Below are positions 6,917 through 16,758 of a stretch of DNA of 64,000 nucleotides, in pieces. The notes under the pieces were generated by a model that was not told the origin of the DNA, did not search any database, and saw only the letters and a program-made list of their open reading frames with translations. This stretch comes from Desulfitibacter alkalitolerans DSM 16504 (lineage in GTDB: Bacteria; Bacillota; DSM-16504; Desulfitibacterales; Desulfitibacteraceae), in contig NZ_KK211100.1 in NCBI RefSeq assembly GCF_000620305.1, positions 419,598 to 483,597 of the forward strand, in the 5' to 3' direction. The translations under genes were made by a program, and so were the position numbers. Every line of letters begins with the position of its first letter. Positions within the stretch are counted from its first letter, which is position 1.

Positions 6917-9562
6917 TTAGTTTGAATGACGTAGTGCTGCCTGGGCTGCTGCCAGCCTTGCTACCGGCACCCTGTAAGGGGAGCAGCTGACAAAGTCAAG
7001 ACCAATCTGGTAACAATATTCTATAGAGCTTGGGTCTCCCCCATGCTCACCGCATATACCAATTAATAAGTCTTCCCTGCTGGCCCTCCCCTTGGTAACT
7101 GCCATTTCCATCAAGCGTCCAACACCAGCCCTGTCTAAAACTACAAAGGGATTTTCGTTAATTATTTTCTTTTCCAGGTAACTGTGCAGGAATTTACCCT
7201 CAGCATCATCACGGCTAAAACCAAAGCATGTCTGGGTCAGGTCATTTGTTCCAAAGGAAAAGAAGTCAGCAATTTGAGCTATTTCTCCAGCAGTGGCGCA
7301 TGCCCTGGGGACTTCTATCATGGTACCTACAGTATACTCAACTGATACCCCTTCCTCAGCAAATACACTAACTGCCACCTGATCCACAACTTCCTTCAAG
7401 GTAGAAAGTTCATTAACATCCATGACAAGGGGTATTTCTATTTCAGGTACTGTCTTTACTCCCTCTTTTGCAAGCTGTACTGCTGCCCTAAATACAGCCT
7501 CTACCTGAGTTGCATATATTTCTGGGAAGGTAATTCCTAACCTGCAGCCTCTATGGCCCAACATGGGGTTAGACTCTGATAATGCCTTGACCTTGGCAAA
7601 TAAAGCTTCCTTTTCCCTGAGTTCTTCTTCTGAACCACCAAGGCATCTCAATTTGACAATTTCTTCAATCAATTCTTCCCTGTTTGGTAAAAACTCATGT
7701 AATGGTGGATCCAATAAACGGATGGTTACTGGATATCCCTGCATAGCCTTTAATATTCCATAGAAATCCTCCTGCTGAATAGGCAGCAGCTTTTCCAAAG
7801 CAGCTTTCCTTTCATCATCATTGGAGGATAAGATCATCTTTTGAACAATTGGAAGCCTTTCTGGCCCCATAAACATATGCTCAGTCCTGCAAAGTCCAAT
7901 TCCCTTGGCACCAAATTCCCTGGCCTTTGCTGCATCCTCAGGGTTATCTGCATTGGCTCTAACGCCCAGTGTTCGAATTTCATCTGCCCATTCAAGAATA
8001 GTTTGAAATTCCTTGCTGAGGGTTGGAACAAGCAGGGGTACTTCCCCCTCTATTACGTTACCTGTAGAGCCATCAATTGTAATAATGTCACCCCTGGAAA
8101 ATATCTTATTGCCTATTCTTAGCTTCTCCCTTTCCATATCAATATCCAGTTCATCACAACCGCAAACACACGGCTTACCCATACCACGGGCAACAACAGC
8201 GGCATGACTGGTCATCCCACCCCTGGAGGTTAGAATGCCCTGGGCTCCTACTATTCCATTAAGGTCGTCAGGAGTAGTTTCATTTCTAACCAGGATTACA
8301 TTTATTCCCTCCTTGCCCATACTTTCAGCCTCATCGGCATCAAACACTATTTCACCCACAGCGGCTCCTGGTGATGCAGGAAGTCCCCTGGCTATGACTT
8401 CATAGTTAGTAGTAATATCTATTGTTGGGTGCAGCAGCTGATCCAGCTGGGTAATATCAATTCTGCCAACAGCCTCCTCCTTGGTAATAAGACCTTCTCT
8501 TACCAGGTCAACTGCTATCCTAATTGCAGCTGCTGCAGTCTTTTTGCCGTTACGGGTTTGAAGGATATACAGCTTGCTGTTTTCTATAGTAAACTCTATA
8601 TCCTGCATGTCTTTATAATGCTTTTCCAGGAGTTTGGATGTATCTATGAACTGCTTGTATGCATCTGGCATTTCTTCTTTAAGCTTTTCAATGGGCTGAG
8701 GTGTTCTTATACCTGCAACAACATCTTCCCCCTGGGCATTTACTAGATACTCTCCATATAGTTCCTTTACACCTGTAGATGGATTTCTAGTAAAGGCAAC
8801 ACCAGTACCACTTTTAACACCCATGTTTCCAAAGACCATTGATTGAATATTTACAGCAGTTCCCAGGGAGTCAGGTATTTTGTGCAGCTTCCTATATAAT
8901 ATTGCCCTGCTGTTTTGCCATGACTTAAATACTGCTTCCACAGCATTAATTAATTGTTCCTTTGGATCCTGTGGAAATTCACTGCCATGCTTGATACGCA
9001 GCATTGACTTAAACTCTTGGATTATCATTTTAAGGTCATCAGGGGTTAGTTCATGGTCATGCTCAATTTCTAGTTTTTTCTTGTACGTCCTCAAAATGCT
9101 TTCAAAGGCAACATGCTCTATACCCATTACCACATCAGAATACATGGTAATAAATCTTCTATAGCAGTCAAAGGCGAATCTCTCATCATTAGTGATTCTT
9201 GCAAGTCCTTTAACTGTCTCATCGTTTAGACCAAGATTAAGTATGGTATCCATCATACCGGGCATTGATACAGCTGCACCAGAACGAACGGAAACTAAGA
9301 GTGGATTCTTGCTATCACCAAAGCCTTTACCGGTTACACTCTCTAGATAAGCAATATGCTCTAGTATCTGGTCTTTTAGGCCCTCTGGAAGTTTTTGACC
9401 ATCCCTATAATAGTCCTTACATGCCTGGGTGCTGATAATGACCCCTGGAGGAACAGGCAGGCCTATTTTTGTCATTTCCGCAAGGTTTGCTCCTTTACCC
9501 CCTAGCAGGGATTTCATTTCCTTGTCACCTTCATGAAATTTGTACAGGTATTTTTTACTCAT
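6917..9562 (-). CDS. ppdK: Pyruvate, phosphate dikinase
   Basis: This enzyme interconverts pyruvate + ATP + Pi and phosphoenolpyruvate + AMP + PPi, in the cytoplasm. At 881 aa it has the usual length. The N-terminal nucleotide-binding domain begins KYLYKFHEGD..LLGGKGANLAEM. The swivelling domain carries the phosphorylated His453 in SRGGMTSHAAVVARG. The C-terminal PEP/pyruvate barrel ends with the catalytic-Cys motif GICGEHGGDPSS. The start at 9562 (MSKKYLY) fits the family and overlaps ppsR by 8 nt. Upstream in-frame codons would encode an unconserved extension inside ppsR. Its regulator ppsR is directly upstream, so activity is probably switched by threonine phosphorylation next to the catalytic histidine. 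Confidence 0.96.
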   Translation of the reverse strand: MSKKYLYKFHEGDKEMKSLLGGKGANLAEMTKIGLPVPPGVIISTQACKDYYRDGQKLPEGLKDQILEHIAYLESVTGKGFGDSKNPLLVSVRSGAAVSMPGMMDTILNLGLNDETVKGLARITNDERFAFDCYRRFITMYSDVVMGIEHVAFESILRTYKKKLEIEHDHELTPDDLKMIIQEFKSMLRIKHGSEFPQDPKEQLINAVEAVFKSWQNSRAILYRKLHKIPDSLGTAVNIQSMVFGNMGVKSGTGVAFTRNPSTGVKELYGEYLVNAQGEDVVAGIRTPQPIEKLKEEMPDAYKQFIDTSKLLEKHYKDMQDIEFTIENSKLYILQTRNGKKTAAAAIRIAVDLVREGLITKEEAVGRIDITQLDQLLHPTIDITTNYEVIARGLPASPGAAVGEIVFDADEAESMGKEGINVILVRNETTPDDLNGIVGAQGILTSRGGMTSHAAVVARGMGKPCVCGCDELDIDMEREKLRIGNKIFSRGDIITIDGSTGNVIEGEVPLLVPTLSKEFQTILEWADEIRTLGVRANADNPEDAAKAREFGAKGIGLCRTEHMFMGPERLPIVQKMILSSNDDERKAALEKLLPIQQEDFYGILKAMQGYPVTIRLLDPPLHEFLPNREELIEEIVKLRCLGGSEEELREKEALFAKVKALSESNPMLGHRGCRLGITFPEIYATQVEAVFRAAVQLAKEGVKTVPEIEIPLVMDVNELSTLKEVVDQVAVSVFAEEGVSVEYTVGTMIEVPRACATAGEIAQIADFFSFGTNDLTQTCFGFSRDDAEGKFLHSYLEKKIINENPFVVLDRAGVGRLMEMAVTKGRASREDLLIGICGEHGGDPSSIEYCYQIGLDFVSCSPYRVPVARLAAAQAALRHSN

Positions 9563-10382
9563 TAAATTTACCCCCATAAAATATTTCCATAATTGTACCA
9601 GCGGTTTCTTCCACTGCTTTATTAGTGACATTTATAACAGGGCAGCCAATTTTTTTCATAACAGTATCTGAGTATTCAAGCTCCTTAATAATTCTTTCTA
9701 CGGCTGCATAATTGGCATTTGAAGTCAGGCCAAGACTTTTGAGCCTTTCCTTTCTAATCTCATACAGATGATTAGGATCAATTATTAAACCCACGACCTT
9801 ATTTTTCACCTGATAGAGCTCTTCAGGTGGAGATACCTCAGGCACTAAGGGTACATTGGCACATTTAATTCGTTTATGGGCTAGATACATACTCAAGGGT
9901 GTTTTAGAGGTCCTTGAAATACCAACCAGGACAATATCCGCCTTGACTAGTCCCTTGGGGTCTTTTCCATCATCATACCTTACTGCAAACTCTATTGCCT
10001 CTACCCGTTTGAAATACTGTTCATCCAGTTTTCTTAATAATCCAGGTTCTAATTTCGGAGGTCTGTCAAGAAGTCTTTCCATGGCTCTTAGCATGGGACT
10101 CAATATATCTACTGCTTCTAGCCCCATCTCAACAACTAGCTCTTCAAGATATTCCTTTAACTCAGGAATTACTAAAGTATAGGCTATCAGACAATTATAT
10201 CCTTCAGATTGAGAAATTATTTCCTTTACCTGCTTTTTATTGTTTACATATGGAAAGCGTCGGATTTCTATATCACTTAAGTTAAACTGACTTGCTACAG
10301 CCTTTGCTACTATTTCTGCAGTTTCACCAAGAGAATCTGATACAACAAATACCTTTGGTCTATTCTTATCTAAAATGCTCAT
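9555..10382 (-). CDS. ppsR: PPDK bifunctional kinase/phosphorylase regulatory protein (DUF299)
   Basis: DUF299 regulator that inactivates PPDK by ADP-dependent phosphorylation and reactivates it by Pi-dependent dephosphorylation. N-terminal VFVVSDSLGETAEIVAKAV and the P-loop-like VGISRTSKTPLSMYLA are visible. The ATG at 10382 (MSILDKN) follows AAGGAGG directly; an earlier TTG at 10403 would bury that site. It lies between a CcpN-like regulator and ppdK, matching the ccpN-yqfL linkage of Bacillus with the target enzyme added. Confidence 0.93.
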   Translation of the reverse strand: MSILDKNRPKVFVVSDSLGETAEIVAKAVASQFNLSDIEIRRFPYVNNKKQVKEIISQSEGYNCLIAYTLVIPELKEYLEELVVEMGLEAVDILSPMLRAMERLLDRPPKLEPGLLRKLDEQYFKRVEAIEFAVRYDDGKDPKGLVKADIVLVGISRTSKTPLSMYLAHKRIKCANVPLVPEVSPPEELYQVKNKVVGLIIDPNHLYEIRKERLKSLGLTSNANYAAVERIIKELEYSDTVMKKIGCPVINVTNKAVEETAGTIMEIFYGGKFNE

Positions 10383-10389
10383 TCCCTCC

Positions 10390-11031
10390 TTATTTTCCTT
10401 CAATCATTTCTACAAATACCCTGGTAATGTTTGATTTAGTAATTCTACCCATCACTTCTAAAATCCTTTCTTTTCCCTGCTCTTCAATTATTTTTACAAC
10501 TGGAATACAATCAATTTCATGCTCTAACATTTTTCTTGCGGCAGTTAGAACCGTATCTGAACCTTCAACTGTTATAATATTAGGCACTCTAGTCATAACA
10601 ACACTTACAGGTATCTTATCCAAATCAGGCTTTCCTAGAATAGTTTTTAACAAATCCTTTTGAGAAACTACTCCCTCCAACTTCCCCCCTTCACTTACAA
10701 CTATTAAGGTGCCTACATCATTATTAATGAACATGGAGACTATAGCATCATAAATTGAATCATTTTCTTTGACTACCACAGGGACTGATTTTACATCTTT
10801 CACAAGGAGGTTTTCAAACTGGGCTATCCTCAATGTTTTGCCACCCTTTTCATTGTAGAAATATCCTACTCTAGGCTTGGCATCTAATATTCCTGACATT
10901 GTTAAAATTGCTAGATCAGGCCTCAAGGCGGCCCTTGTAAGACCCAGGTAAGCTGCGATCTGATCACTGGTTATAGGTTCAAACCTTTTTACTATGGAGA
11001 GGATGCTCTCCTGGCGCTCACTTAATTGAAT
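10390..11031 (-). CDS. ccpN: CcpN-like transcriptional regulator (HTH plus two CBS domains)
   Basis: The N-terminal winged helix (LSERQESILSIVKRFEPITSDQ, then LGLTRAALRPDLAILTMSGIL) is followed by two CBS domains that sense nucleotides. CcpN represses gluconeogenic genes in Bacillus, and the neighbouring ppsR/ppdK fits carbon-flux control. The full-length reading frame (213 aa, the family size) has no standard start at its 5' end. It could begin at ATT (11029-11031), with AGAGGAAGG about 12 nt upstream. The well-placed ATG at 11038 is out of frame by one base and runs into a TGA after six codons. A one-base insertion in the TTTT run after that ATG, by mutation or sequencing, would explain this. 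A start at 10926 would remove the DNA-binding domain. Confidence 0.82.
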   Translation of the reverse strand: MQLSERQESILSIVKRFEPITSDQIAAYLGLTRAALRPDLAILTMSGILDAKPRVGYFYNEKGGKTLRIAQFENLLVKDVKSVPVVVKENDSIYDAIVSMFINNDVGTLIVVSEGGKLEGVVSQKDLLKTILGKPDLDKIPVSVVMTRVPNIITVEGSDTVLTAARKMLEHEIDCIPVVKIIEEQGKERILEVMGRITKSNITRVFVEMIEGK

Positions 11032-11240
11032 AAAACATCACCTTCCTCTCTCTTTTGGGACTAGACATTGTTTTAGCAAAATATAAATGTGTTATACTAT
11101 TTCCTAAACATGTTATATTATATACGATAGTTTTATCTTTTTTCCTTCTTATTTTTTAATTTAAGAGGTATTGAAACAAAATAGTACTGGAAAAAGCTGT
11201 TATTATACAAGAATTCTTACAAGTAATATTGTAAAAAAAA

Positions 11241-11273
11241 GACCAGGGCTTTTCCATATGAATAAGCCCCGTC
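11241..11273 (-). terminator. Terminator after the double-cubane reductase/activase operon
   Basis: An imperfect 10-11-bp GC-rich stem (11241-11251 with 11263-11273) has A/T runs on both sides, so it could terminate both ways. On the minus strand it ends the operon whose last stop is at 11313. The remainder of 11032-11312 is AT-rich and should hold the ccpN promoter. Confidence 0.65.
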
Positions 11274-11312
11274 TTTTTTAACTCATGATAATCTCTTTTC
11301 AATTTAAACTGT

Positions 11313-12080
11313 TTAGCCATTCATATCTCTTGCTATTAAGGCTGCTCCCATGGCTCCAGCATATTGTGATAATGCAGGTGTAAGCACATTTGCCTCAAGG
11401 TGCAGCTTTAACATTTCTCTAATTGCTCCATTTAAAGATACTCCCCCGGTAAAAACTATTTTGGAGCCTACACCCAGTTTTTTTGCCATATTTGCGACCC
11501 TGCCGGCTACCGAGCTGTGCAGCCCAGCTACTATTTTTTCCTTTTCAATTCCGGCAGCCAAAAGACTTATTACCTCAGTTTCTGCAAAGACCGTACACAT
11601 ACTGTTAATAGACACCATGTTCCTACTATCATGATACTTTTCAAGTTCACTAACGTCGAGTCCCAGGGAAACTGCAGTAACCTCCAGGAACCTGCCTGTT
11701 CCTGCTGCACATTTGTCATTCATAATAAAATCAACAACTCTCCCTGACCTGTGAATTTTTATAACTTTACTGTCCTGGCCGCCAATGTCAATAACCATAT
11801 CTGCATCCTCTACCAGAAATGCCGCACCCCTTCCATGACATGTTATCTCTGTAACGGCCTTATGAGCTATGCTAATGAGATCCCTCCCATAGCCGGTAGC
11901 AACTATTTTAGACACCTGGTCCCTTCTCAAATGTCCCTTTTCCAGCAACCTTGATACTATAGCTTTGCCGGTCTCTTTGGGACTCCAACCAGTGGGCATT
12001 ATTTCATATAATTCTTTTGTGCCATTTAATAGTACTGCCTTGGTAGCTGTTGAGCCAATATCAATCCCAATTGTAATCAT
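11313..12080 (-). CDS. ATP-dependent activase of the 2-hydroxyacyl-CoA dehydratase / double-cubane reductase type
   Basis: ASKHA-fold ATPase of the HgdC/YjiL class (255 aa). It has the N-terminal phosphate loop GIDIGSTATKAV, a DIGGQDSKVI motif, and KCAAGTGRFLE with the cysteine that binds the inter-subunit [4Fe-4S] cluster, plus a second cysteine in SMCTVFAE. In this family ATP hydrolysis drives low-potential electron transfer to a partner. It lies 13 bp downstream of the partner-like reductase gene. Confidence 0.9.
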   Translation of the reverse strand: MITIGIDIGSTATKAVLLNGTKELYEIMPTGWSPKETGKAIVSRLLEKGHLRRDQVSKIVATGYGRDLISIAHKAVTEITCHGRGAAFLVEDADMVIDIGGQDSKVIKIHRSGRVVDFIMNDKCAAGTGRFLEVTAVSLGLDVSELEKYHDSRNMVSINSMCTVFAETEVISLLAAGIEKEKIVAGLHSSVAGRVANMAKKLGVGSKIVFTGGVSLNGAIREMLKLHLEANVLTPALSQYAGAMGAALIARDMNG

Positions 12081-12093
12081 GCTTTTAACTATC

Positions 12094-13245
12094 CTACTGC
12101 ATCATTTCAAGGAAGGCTGCTATTCTTACCTTGAGGTTTTCTACATCTGAAGTCGAGTAATCAGTCTCAATGTGCAGATAAGGAAGGCTAAGCTCTTCTT
12201 TGGCCAGTTTTTCAATTCTATGGGCCTCAATATTGTAGGTATGACAAGCCTGCCACGACAGGTCGATAATGCCGTCCACCTGGAACTTACTGGCCAGTTC
12301 GGTAAGCAGATTAATTCTTCCATCATTGTCTGACATTACTGAACAAGGCATTTGTATATAGGTTTCCGCTAATAATTCATAAACATCCCTGTCAGGGTCT
12401 TCAGGAACTATAACATCTACCACTTTATACCCCGTACAGTTTTCCAGGCAAACAACATTTCCGCCGCATTCTTCAACTAATCTAACTACTTTCTCACTTC
12501 CAAGGCCAACAGGTGTACCAGTCAAGAGAATTCGTGGGGTTTTTTCATCACCATAATAATCACCCTGCTCTGCCAGTTTTTCAAGCTTAACCCTTAGATT
12601 GTCAAGCATTTCTATAACACTATTTTTATCTGAAGCAAAGGTAGTCAGCCAGGCTGCTTTTAACATATCAGTACCTGCTAAAAGAGCTGGTTTGTTTTGG
12701 TTTATATCATATAGAGCCTTTCTTGTTCTTTTTTCCTTATTAATAAGCTTTATTGCATCCCTGACTTTTTCTTCAGTTATCTCCACCTCTAACTCTTTTT
12801 CAATGGCTTCTTTTACCCTGATCATTTCAGATTTCCACATTTCTAAAGCTGCCCTGGTCTTGGCTTCCGGAGGTAAACTCATTACATGGACTGGCTTGAG
12901 CTCTTTCATTAGTTCAAACATCTTTTTCTTACCATCACAGGTGGTTTCCCCAATAATCATGCTTGCTGAATTAAAGTATGGGCATGTATCAGTAATTCCA
13001 AATCCATAGGAGGATTTAATCAAGGCACATAGGTTTCTTGGCAGGTCTTTTTCTGCAGCAGGAATTGGTTTTTCATTAGTACCACAAAGTCCCACAGGTA
13101 TTGCACCAGCAGCTAGAACCAGTTCCTGTGGAGCAAAGGTGCAGTACATTCCCACTACCTTTTTACCATCATCCAAAGCCTTTTGCATGTTAATCTGATT
13201 TATTTCTCTTAAACTTTCAAATTCCTGGATCAATTCCTTTCTCAC
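12094..13245 (-). CDS. Double-cubane-cluster-containing anaerobic reductase
   Basis: A single-subunit relative of the 2-hydroxyacyl-CoA dehydratase BC components, about 383 aa. Many cysteines fit the double-cubane [8Fe-9S] type: MYCTF, GLCGT, NLCAL, DTCPY, TTCDG, then VVCLENCTG, MPCSV and QACHT. Family members characterised from Carboxydothermus accept electrons from an ATP-driven activase and reduce small substrates. The physiological substrate is unknown. The start is probably GTG at 13245 (9 nt from AAGGGAG); GTG at 13251 is only 3 nt away. The cognate activase gene follows directly. Confidence 0.87.
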   Translation of the reverse strand: MRKELIQEFESLREINQINMQKALDDGKKVVGMYCTFAPQELVLAAGAIPVGLCGTNEKPIPAAEKDLPRNLCALIKSSYGFGITDTCPYFNSASMIIGETTCDGKKKMFELMKELKPVHVMSLPPEAKTRAALEMWKSEMIRVKEAIEKELEVEITEEKVRDAIKLINKEKRTRKALYDINQNKPALLAGTDMLKAAWLTTFASDKNSVIEMLDNLRVKLEKLAEQGDYYGDEKTPRILLTGTPVGLGSEKVVRLVEECGGNVVCLENCTGYKVVDVIVPEDPDRDVYELLAETYIQMPCSVMSDNDGRINLLTELASKFQVDGIIDLSWQACHTYNIEAHRIEKLAKEELSLPYLHIETDYSTSDVENLKVRIAAFLEMMQ

Positions 13246-13363
13246 CAGCACACACTCCCTTTAAGCATAGTTAATGTAATAATACTCAAGGGAATATGTA
13301 AAAACAATTCCTAATATAGATACTTTCGTTCTATTTCTATCTGTATTATCAATAATTTTCTTT

Positions 13364-15436
13364 TTACAACAGCTTTGAGAGGTCTCCTAAGGGACTAAGA
13401 TAATCCACTATTGTTTTAAGTAAGGCTAGCCTGTTGTTTTTAACATCCTCATCCTTGTCCATTACCATTACCTTTTCAAAGAATTCATCTATATATGGCC
13501 TTATTGCAGAAAACTTTTCCAGAATCTCTGTATATTCCTGAAATTCCCATAATGGCAATGCATCTCTTGACATTTCCTTGAACTTATTCCAGAGCATCTC
13601 TTCAGAACTGTCCTTAAAAAAATCCTCATTAACATTGAAGGTTGCCGCATTTTTTGCCAGGTTTCCAGCCCTTGTAAAGGCAGTAATAAGCTCGTCATAC
13701 TGGGGATTATCCTTGAACTCCATTAAGGCTCTACCTTTGCTAACTGTTTCAAAGATATTATTCCAATTGCTTTCTAATACACAATTAACTACATCATAGC
13801 TCGCTCCATGCTCTTCAAGGAGACTTGCTACCCTTTGTTTGAAGAATTCTTTTAGAGCCGCCAGGGTTTCCTCTTTATCCATGTTAAGGCCCTGCTTCTC
13901 ATAAGTTTCTAGAGAAGCCTCTATCAATGCGAAAAGATCAAGGTCAAGTCGGCCTTCAAACATCATATAGCAGATGCCCTGGGCCTGGCGCCTTAATGCA
14001 TAGGGATCTCCTGCCCCTGTTGGTCTTAGCCCTGCAGCAAAACAACCACAAATTGTGTCAATTTTATCTGCCATGGCTATAACGGTACCAACTGTTGTTT
14101 CAGGAAGGGAATCACCTGAAAACCTTGGTTTATAATGCTCTTTGATAGCTACAGCTACCTCTTTCTTTTCTCCATGATGTAAAGCATAATAATATCCCAT
14201 GATACCCTGGAGTTCTGGAAATTCATAAACCATATTTGATACCAGATCCGCCTTTGCAAGGTAATTTGCCCGTAATATATTGACCCTGGCAGCAGGAGAT
14301 AAGGACAGCACATCTGCAATATAATTGGCAACATCCTGGTTTCTAATGATTTTCTGGTATAAAGTTCCAAGCTTTTCCTGAAAAACCACGGCTTTTAGTT
14401 TATCTACTTCTTGATCCAAGGGAGTTTTTACATCTTCTTCATAGAAAAACTTGCCGTCATTTAGCCTGGCTTCTAAGACCTTTTCATTTCCTTGAACAAC
14501 AATATCAAGGTTTTTGTCATCTCCATTACGAACTGTAATAAACTTATTCAGGAGGTTGTCATTATCATCCCACACGGGAAAGTACTTCTGATGCTCCTTC
14601 ATTACTGTTATTAAGCCTTCCTTTGGCAGTTTCAAATAAGATTGGGCAAACTTTCCGCAAAGGGCTGTGGGATATTCCAGTAAAAAGTTTATTTCTTCTA
14701 AGAGCTCTGGATCAGGCTTTACCCTACCCCCTTCTTTTCGTGCCAGGTCTTGGATCTGCTTCCAGATAATGTCCTGTCTTTTATCTTGATCCACTATTAC
14801 ATAGTTTTCCTCCAGCCTGGAAAAATAGCTGAACGCATCTGGCAGCTCTATATGCTTCTTGCCGAGGAAACGATGACCCTGTGTTGCTCTGCCTGATACA
14901 ACACCCTCCACCTCAATGGGAATAATTTCATTACCATAAAGGCAAACCAGCCACCTGATAGGCCTTACAAAGCGTATATTAAGATATCCCCAGCGCATTG
15001 GCTTTGGAAATTCCAGACTTAAAATAAGCTCTGGAAGGATCTTAGGGAAGAGGTCTTTTATGTTTTCTCCCTTTTTCTCAACTATGGCGTATAGGTATTG
15101 CCCCCCAGGTGTGTCCCTTATGATAAGGTCTTCAACGGCAATTTGCTGGCCTCTGGCAAAGCCTTGAGCTGCCTTGGTGTAATTTCCCTGGCTATCAAAG
15201 GCTGCTTTAACAGACGGACCCTTCTTTTCCTCCACAAGGCCTTCTCCAACCTCTACCAGGTCTTTAATATATACTGTAAGCCTTCTAGGTGTTCCATAGG
15301 TGTTAATCTCTTTATATGCAAGCCTTTCTTTCTCCAGGAGCTTTTGTGTTTTAATTTTTAATTCTTTTAGTGCTCCTGCCATAAATCGGGCGGGTATTTC
15401 CTCAGTTCCTATCTCAAAAAGAAAATCCTTAACCAT
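13364..15436 (-). CDS. glyS: Glycyl-tRNA synthetase beta subunit
   Basis: 690 aa, the usual length of the beta chain of the alpha2beta2 bacterial GlyRS; it supplies tRNA binding and an HD-like domain. The start MVKDFLFEIGTEEIPARFM is diagnostic. The C-terminal anticodon-binding region ends in MVMDKDEDVKNNRLALLKTI. An AAGGAGGGG ribosome binding site sits in the end of glyQ, 3 nt away, so the subunits are coupled. Transcription is under the upstream T-box. Confidence 0.96.
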   Translation of the reverse strand: MVKDFLFEIGTEEIPARFMAGALKELKIKTQKLLEKERLAYKEINTYGTPRRLTVYIKDLVEVGEGLVEEKKGPSVKAAFDSQGNYTKAAQGFARGQQIAVEDLIIRDTPGGQYLYAIVEKKGENIKDLFPKILPELILSLEFPKPMRWGYLNIRFVRPIRWLVCLYGNEIIPIEVEGVVSGRATQGHRFLGKKHIELPDAFSYFSRLEENYVIVDQDKRQDIIWKQIQDLARKEGGRVKPDPELLEEINFLLEYPTALCGKFAQSYLKLPKEGLITVMKEHQKYFPVWDDNDNLLNKFITVRNGDDKNLDIVVQGNEKVLEARLNDGKFFYEEDVKTPLDQEVDKLKAVVFQEKLGTLYQKIIRNQDVANYIADVLSLSPAARVNILRANYLAKADLVSNMVYEFPELQGIMGYYYALHHGEKKEVAVAIKEHYKPRFSGDSLPETTVGTVIAMADKIDTICGCFAAGLRPTGAGDPYALRRQAQGICYMMFEGRLDLDLFALIEASLETYEKQGLNMDKEETLAALKEFFKQRVASLLEEHGASYDVVNCVLESNWNNIFETVSKGRALMEFKDNPQYDELITAFTRAGNLAKNAATFNVNEDFFKDSSEEMLWNKFKEMSRDALPLWEFQEYTEILEKFSAIRPYIDEFFEKVMVMDKDEDVKNNRLALLKTIVDYLSPLGDLSKLL

Positions 15437-15439
15437 TAT

Positions 15440-16420
15440 TTATTTCCCCTCCTTTTCCTGGATTTTATTTGCCTCTTCTGCAAGGGGTAATGGTTTTACT
15501 GCAAAACTCTTTTCCTTAAGGGGTTCAAGACCCAATTCCTCACGGACTACTGGATCCTTAATTAATGGATAGCCTAACCTTTCCCTTTGTTTTACATAGC
15601 CATGAGCTACCTCCCTGGCTAGATCTCTAACCCTATGGATATAGCCAGTTCTTTCTGTAACACTAATTGCCCCCCTGGCATCTAATAGGTTAAAGGTGTG
15701 AGAACATTTTAAAGTATAATCATAAGCAGGCTGCACCAGGCCCAGGGCTATGATTCTTCTGCATTCTCTTTCATATTGATTAAACATGTCAAAAAGCATC
15801 TTGGTGTCTGCATATTCAAAATTATAATAGGAGTAGTCCATTTCTGTTTGATGATGTATATCACCATAGGATATATCACCAATCCATTTTATATCAAATA
15901 CGCTGTTCTTTTTTTGGATGAACATTGCCAGACGTTCAATACCATAGGTAAGCTCGGCACTCACTGGGTGACAGTCAATGCCGCCGCACTGCTGAAAATA
16001 AGTAAACTGTGTTACCTCCATGCCATCAAGCCAGACCTCCCAACCAAGACCCCAGGCACCCAGGGTTGGGGATTCCCAGTTGTCCTCCACAAATCTGATA
16101 TCATGCTTTTCTATCTCAATACCTATTGCCCTTAAACTGTCTAAATACAAGTCCTGGACATCATCTGGAGACGGCTTGAGAAGAACCTGGTATTGATAGT
16201 AATGCTGCAGCCTGTTGGGGTTGTCCCCATAGCGACCATCTGTTGGTCTTCTGGATGGTTCTACATAAGCTGCATTCCAGGGCTCAGGCCCAAGTGCCTT
16301 CAAAAATGTTCCTGGCTGCATGGTTCCTGCACCCTTTTCCATGTCATAGGGCTGTATCAAGATACATCCCTTTTTTGCCCAAAATTGGTCTAAAGACATT
16401 ATAATCTCTTGAAAATTCAT
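15440..16420 (-). CDS. glyQ: Glycyl-tRNA synthetase alpha subunit
   Basis: 326-aa class II catalytic alpha chain that activates glycine and charges tRNA-Gly with GlyS. It has [19 protein letters not shown], the motif region [23 protein letters not shown] (near residue 40) and the YPLIKDP C-terminal element. It is the first gene of glyQS, preceded by a T-box leader ending about 45 bp upstream of the start. Confidence 0.96.
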   Translation of the reverse strand: MNFQEIIMSLDQFWAKKGCILIQPYDMEKGAGTMQPGTFLKALGPEPWNAAYVEPSRRPTDGRYGDNPNRLQHYYQYQVLLKPSPDDVQDLYLDSLRAIGIEIEKHDIRFVEDNWESPTLGAWGLGWEVWLDGMEVTQFTYFQQCGGIDCHPVSAELTYGIERLAMFIQKKNSVFDIKWIGDISYGDIHHQTEMDYSYYNFEYADTKMLFDMFNQYERECRRIIALGLVQPAYDYTLKCSHTFNLLDARGAISVTERTGYIHRVRDLAREVAHGYVKQRERLGYPLIKDPVVREELGLEPLKEKSFAVKPLPLAEEANKIQEKEGK

Positions 16421-16463
16421 AAACTGTTATAATCCTCCCTTTTATAAAAAAGATATTAAAAAA

Positions 16464-16745
16464 CCCATCCACTGCAGTCCTTTAAAGACTACAGGGACGG
16501 GATTAGCCGCGGTTCCACCCTGCTTGAGCACCCATAGGTACTCCACCTTATTAGTTTGGGATTAAGTGCATCCCCACAGCTCAGAAATGCCTTCAGCTTA
16601 AGGCCTTTACCGGTTTCCACCATGTCCGGCTCTCTTACGCCCTTAAAAATGGGTTTAAAAGGTTTATTTAAGCTTACTACTTTTCATCATTGCTGCCCTG
16701 CTATTGATATCATTGTTAAATTTAGCAAATCTAAGATAGTTTGTC
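16464..16745 (-). promoter_or_regulatory. T-box riboswitch leader of glyQS
   Basis: The T-box sequence AGGGTGGAACCGCG is present on the minus strand (complement of 16508-16521), between glyQ and recO. Directly after it is a strong terminator stem with a central mismatch (complement of 16464-16501) followed by six T. The antiterminator would form between the T-box and the 5' side of that stem. The upstream part holds the stem I-like AGAGAGCCGG. Uncharged tRNA-Gly should permit readthrough into glyQS. The exact 5' end and the specifier codon are not certain. Confidence 0.93.
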
Positions 16746-16758
16746 AATCTTCTTTAGA

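Noticed and set aside
6727..6990. Plus-strand gene after ppdK
   Set aside because: It overlaps the conserved ppdK C-terminus and a terminator hairpin and has no recognisable protein features.
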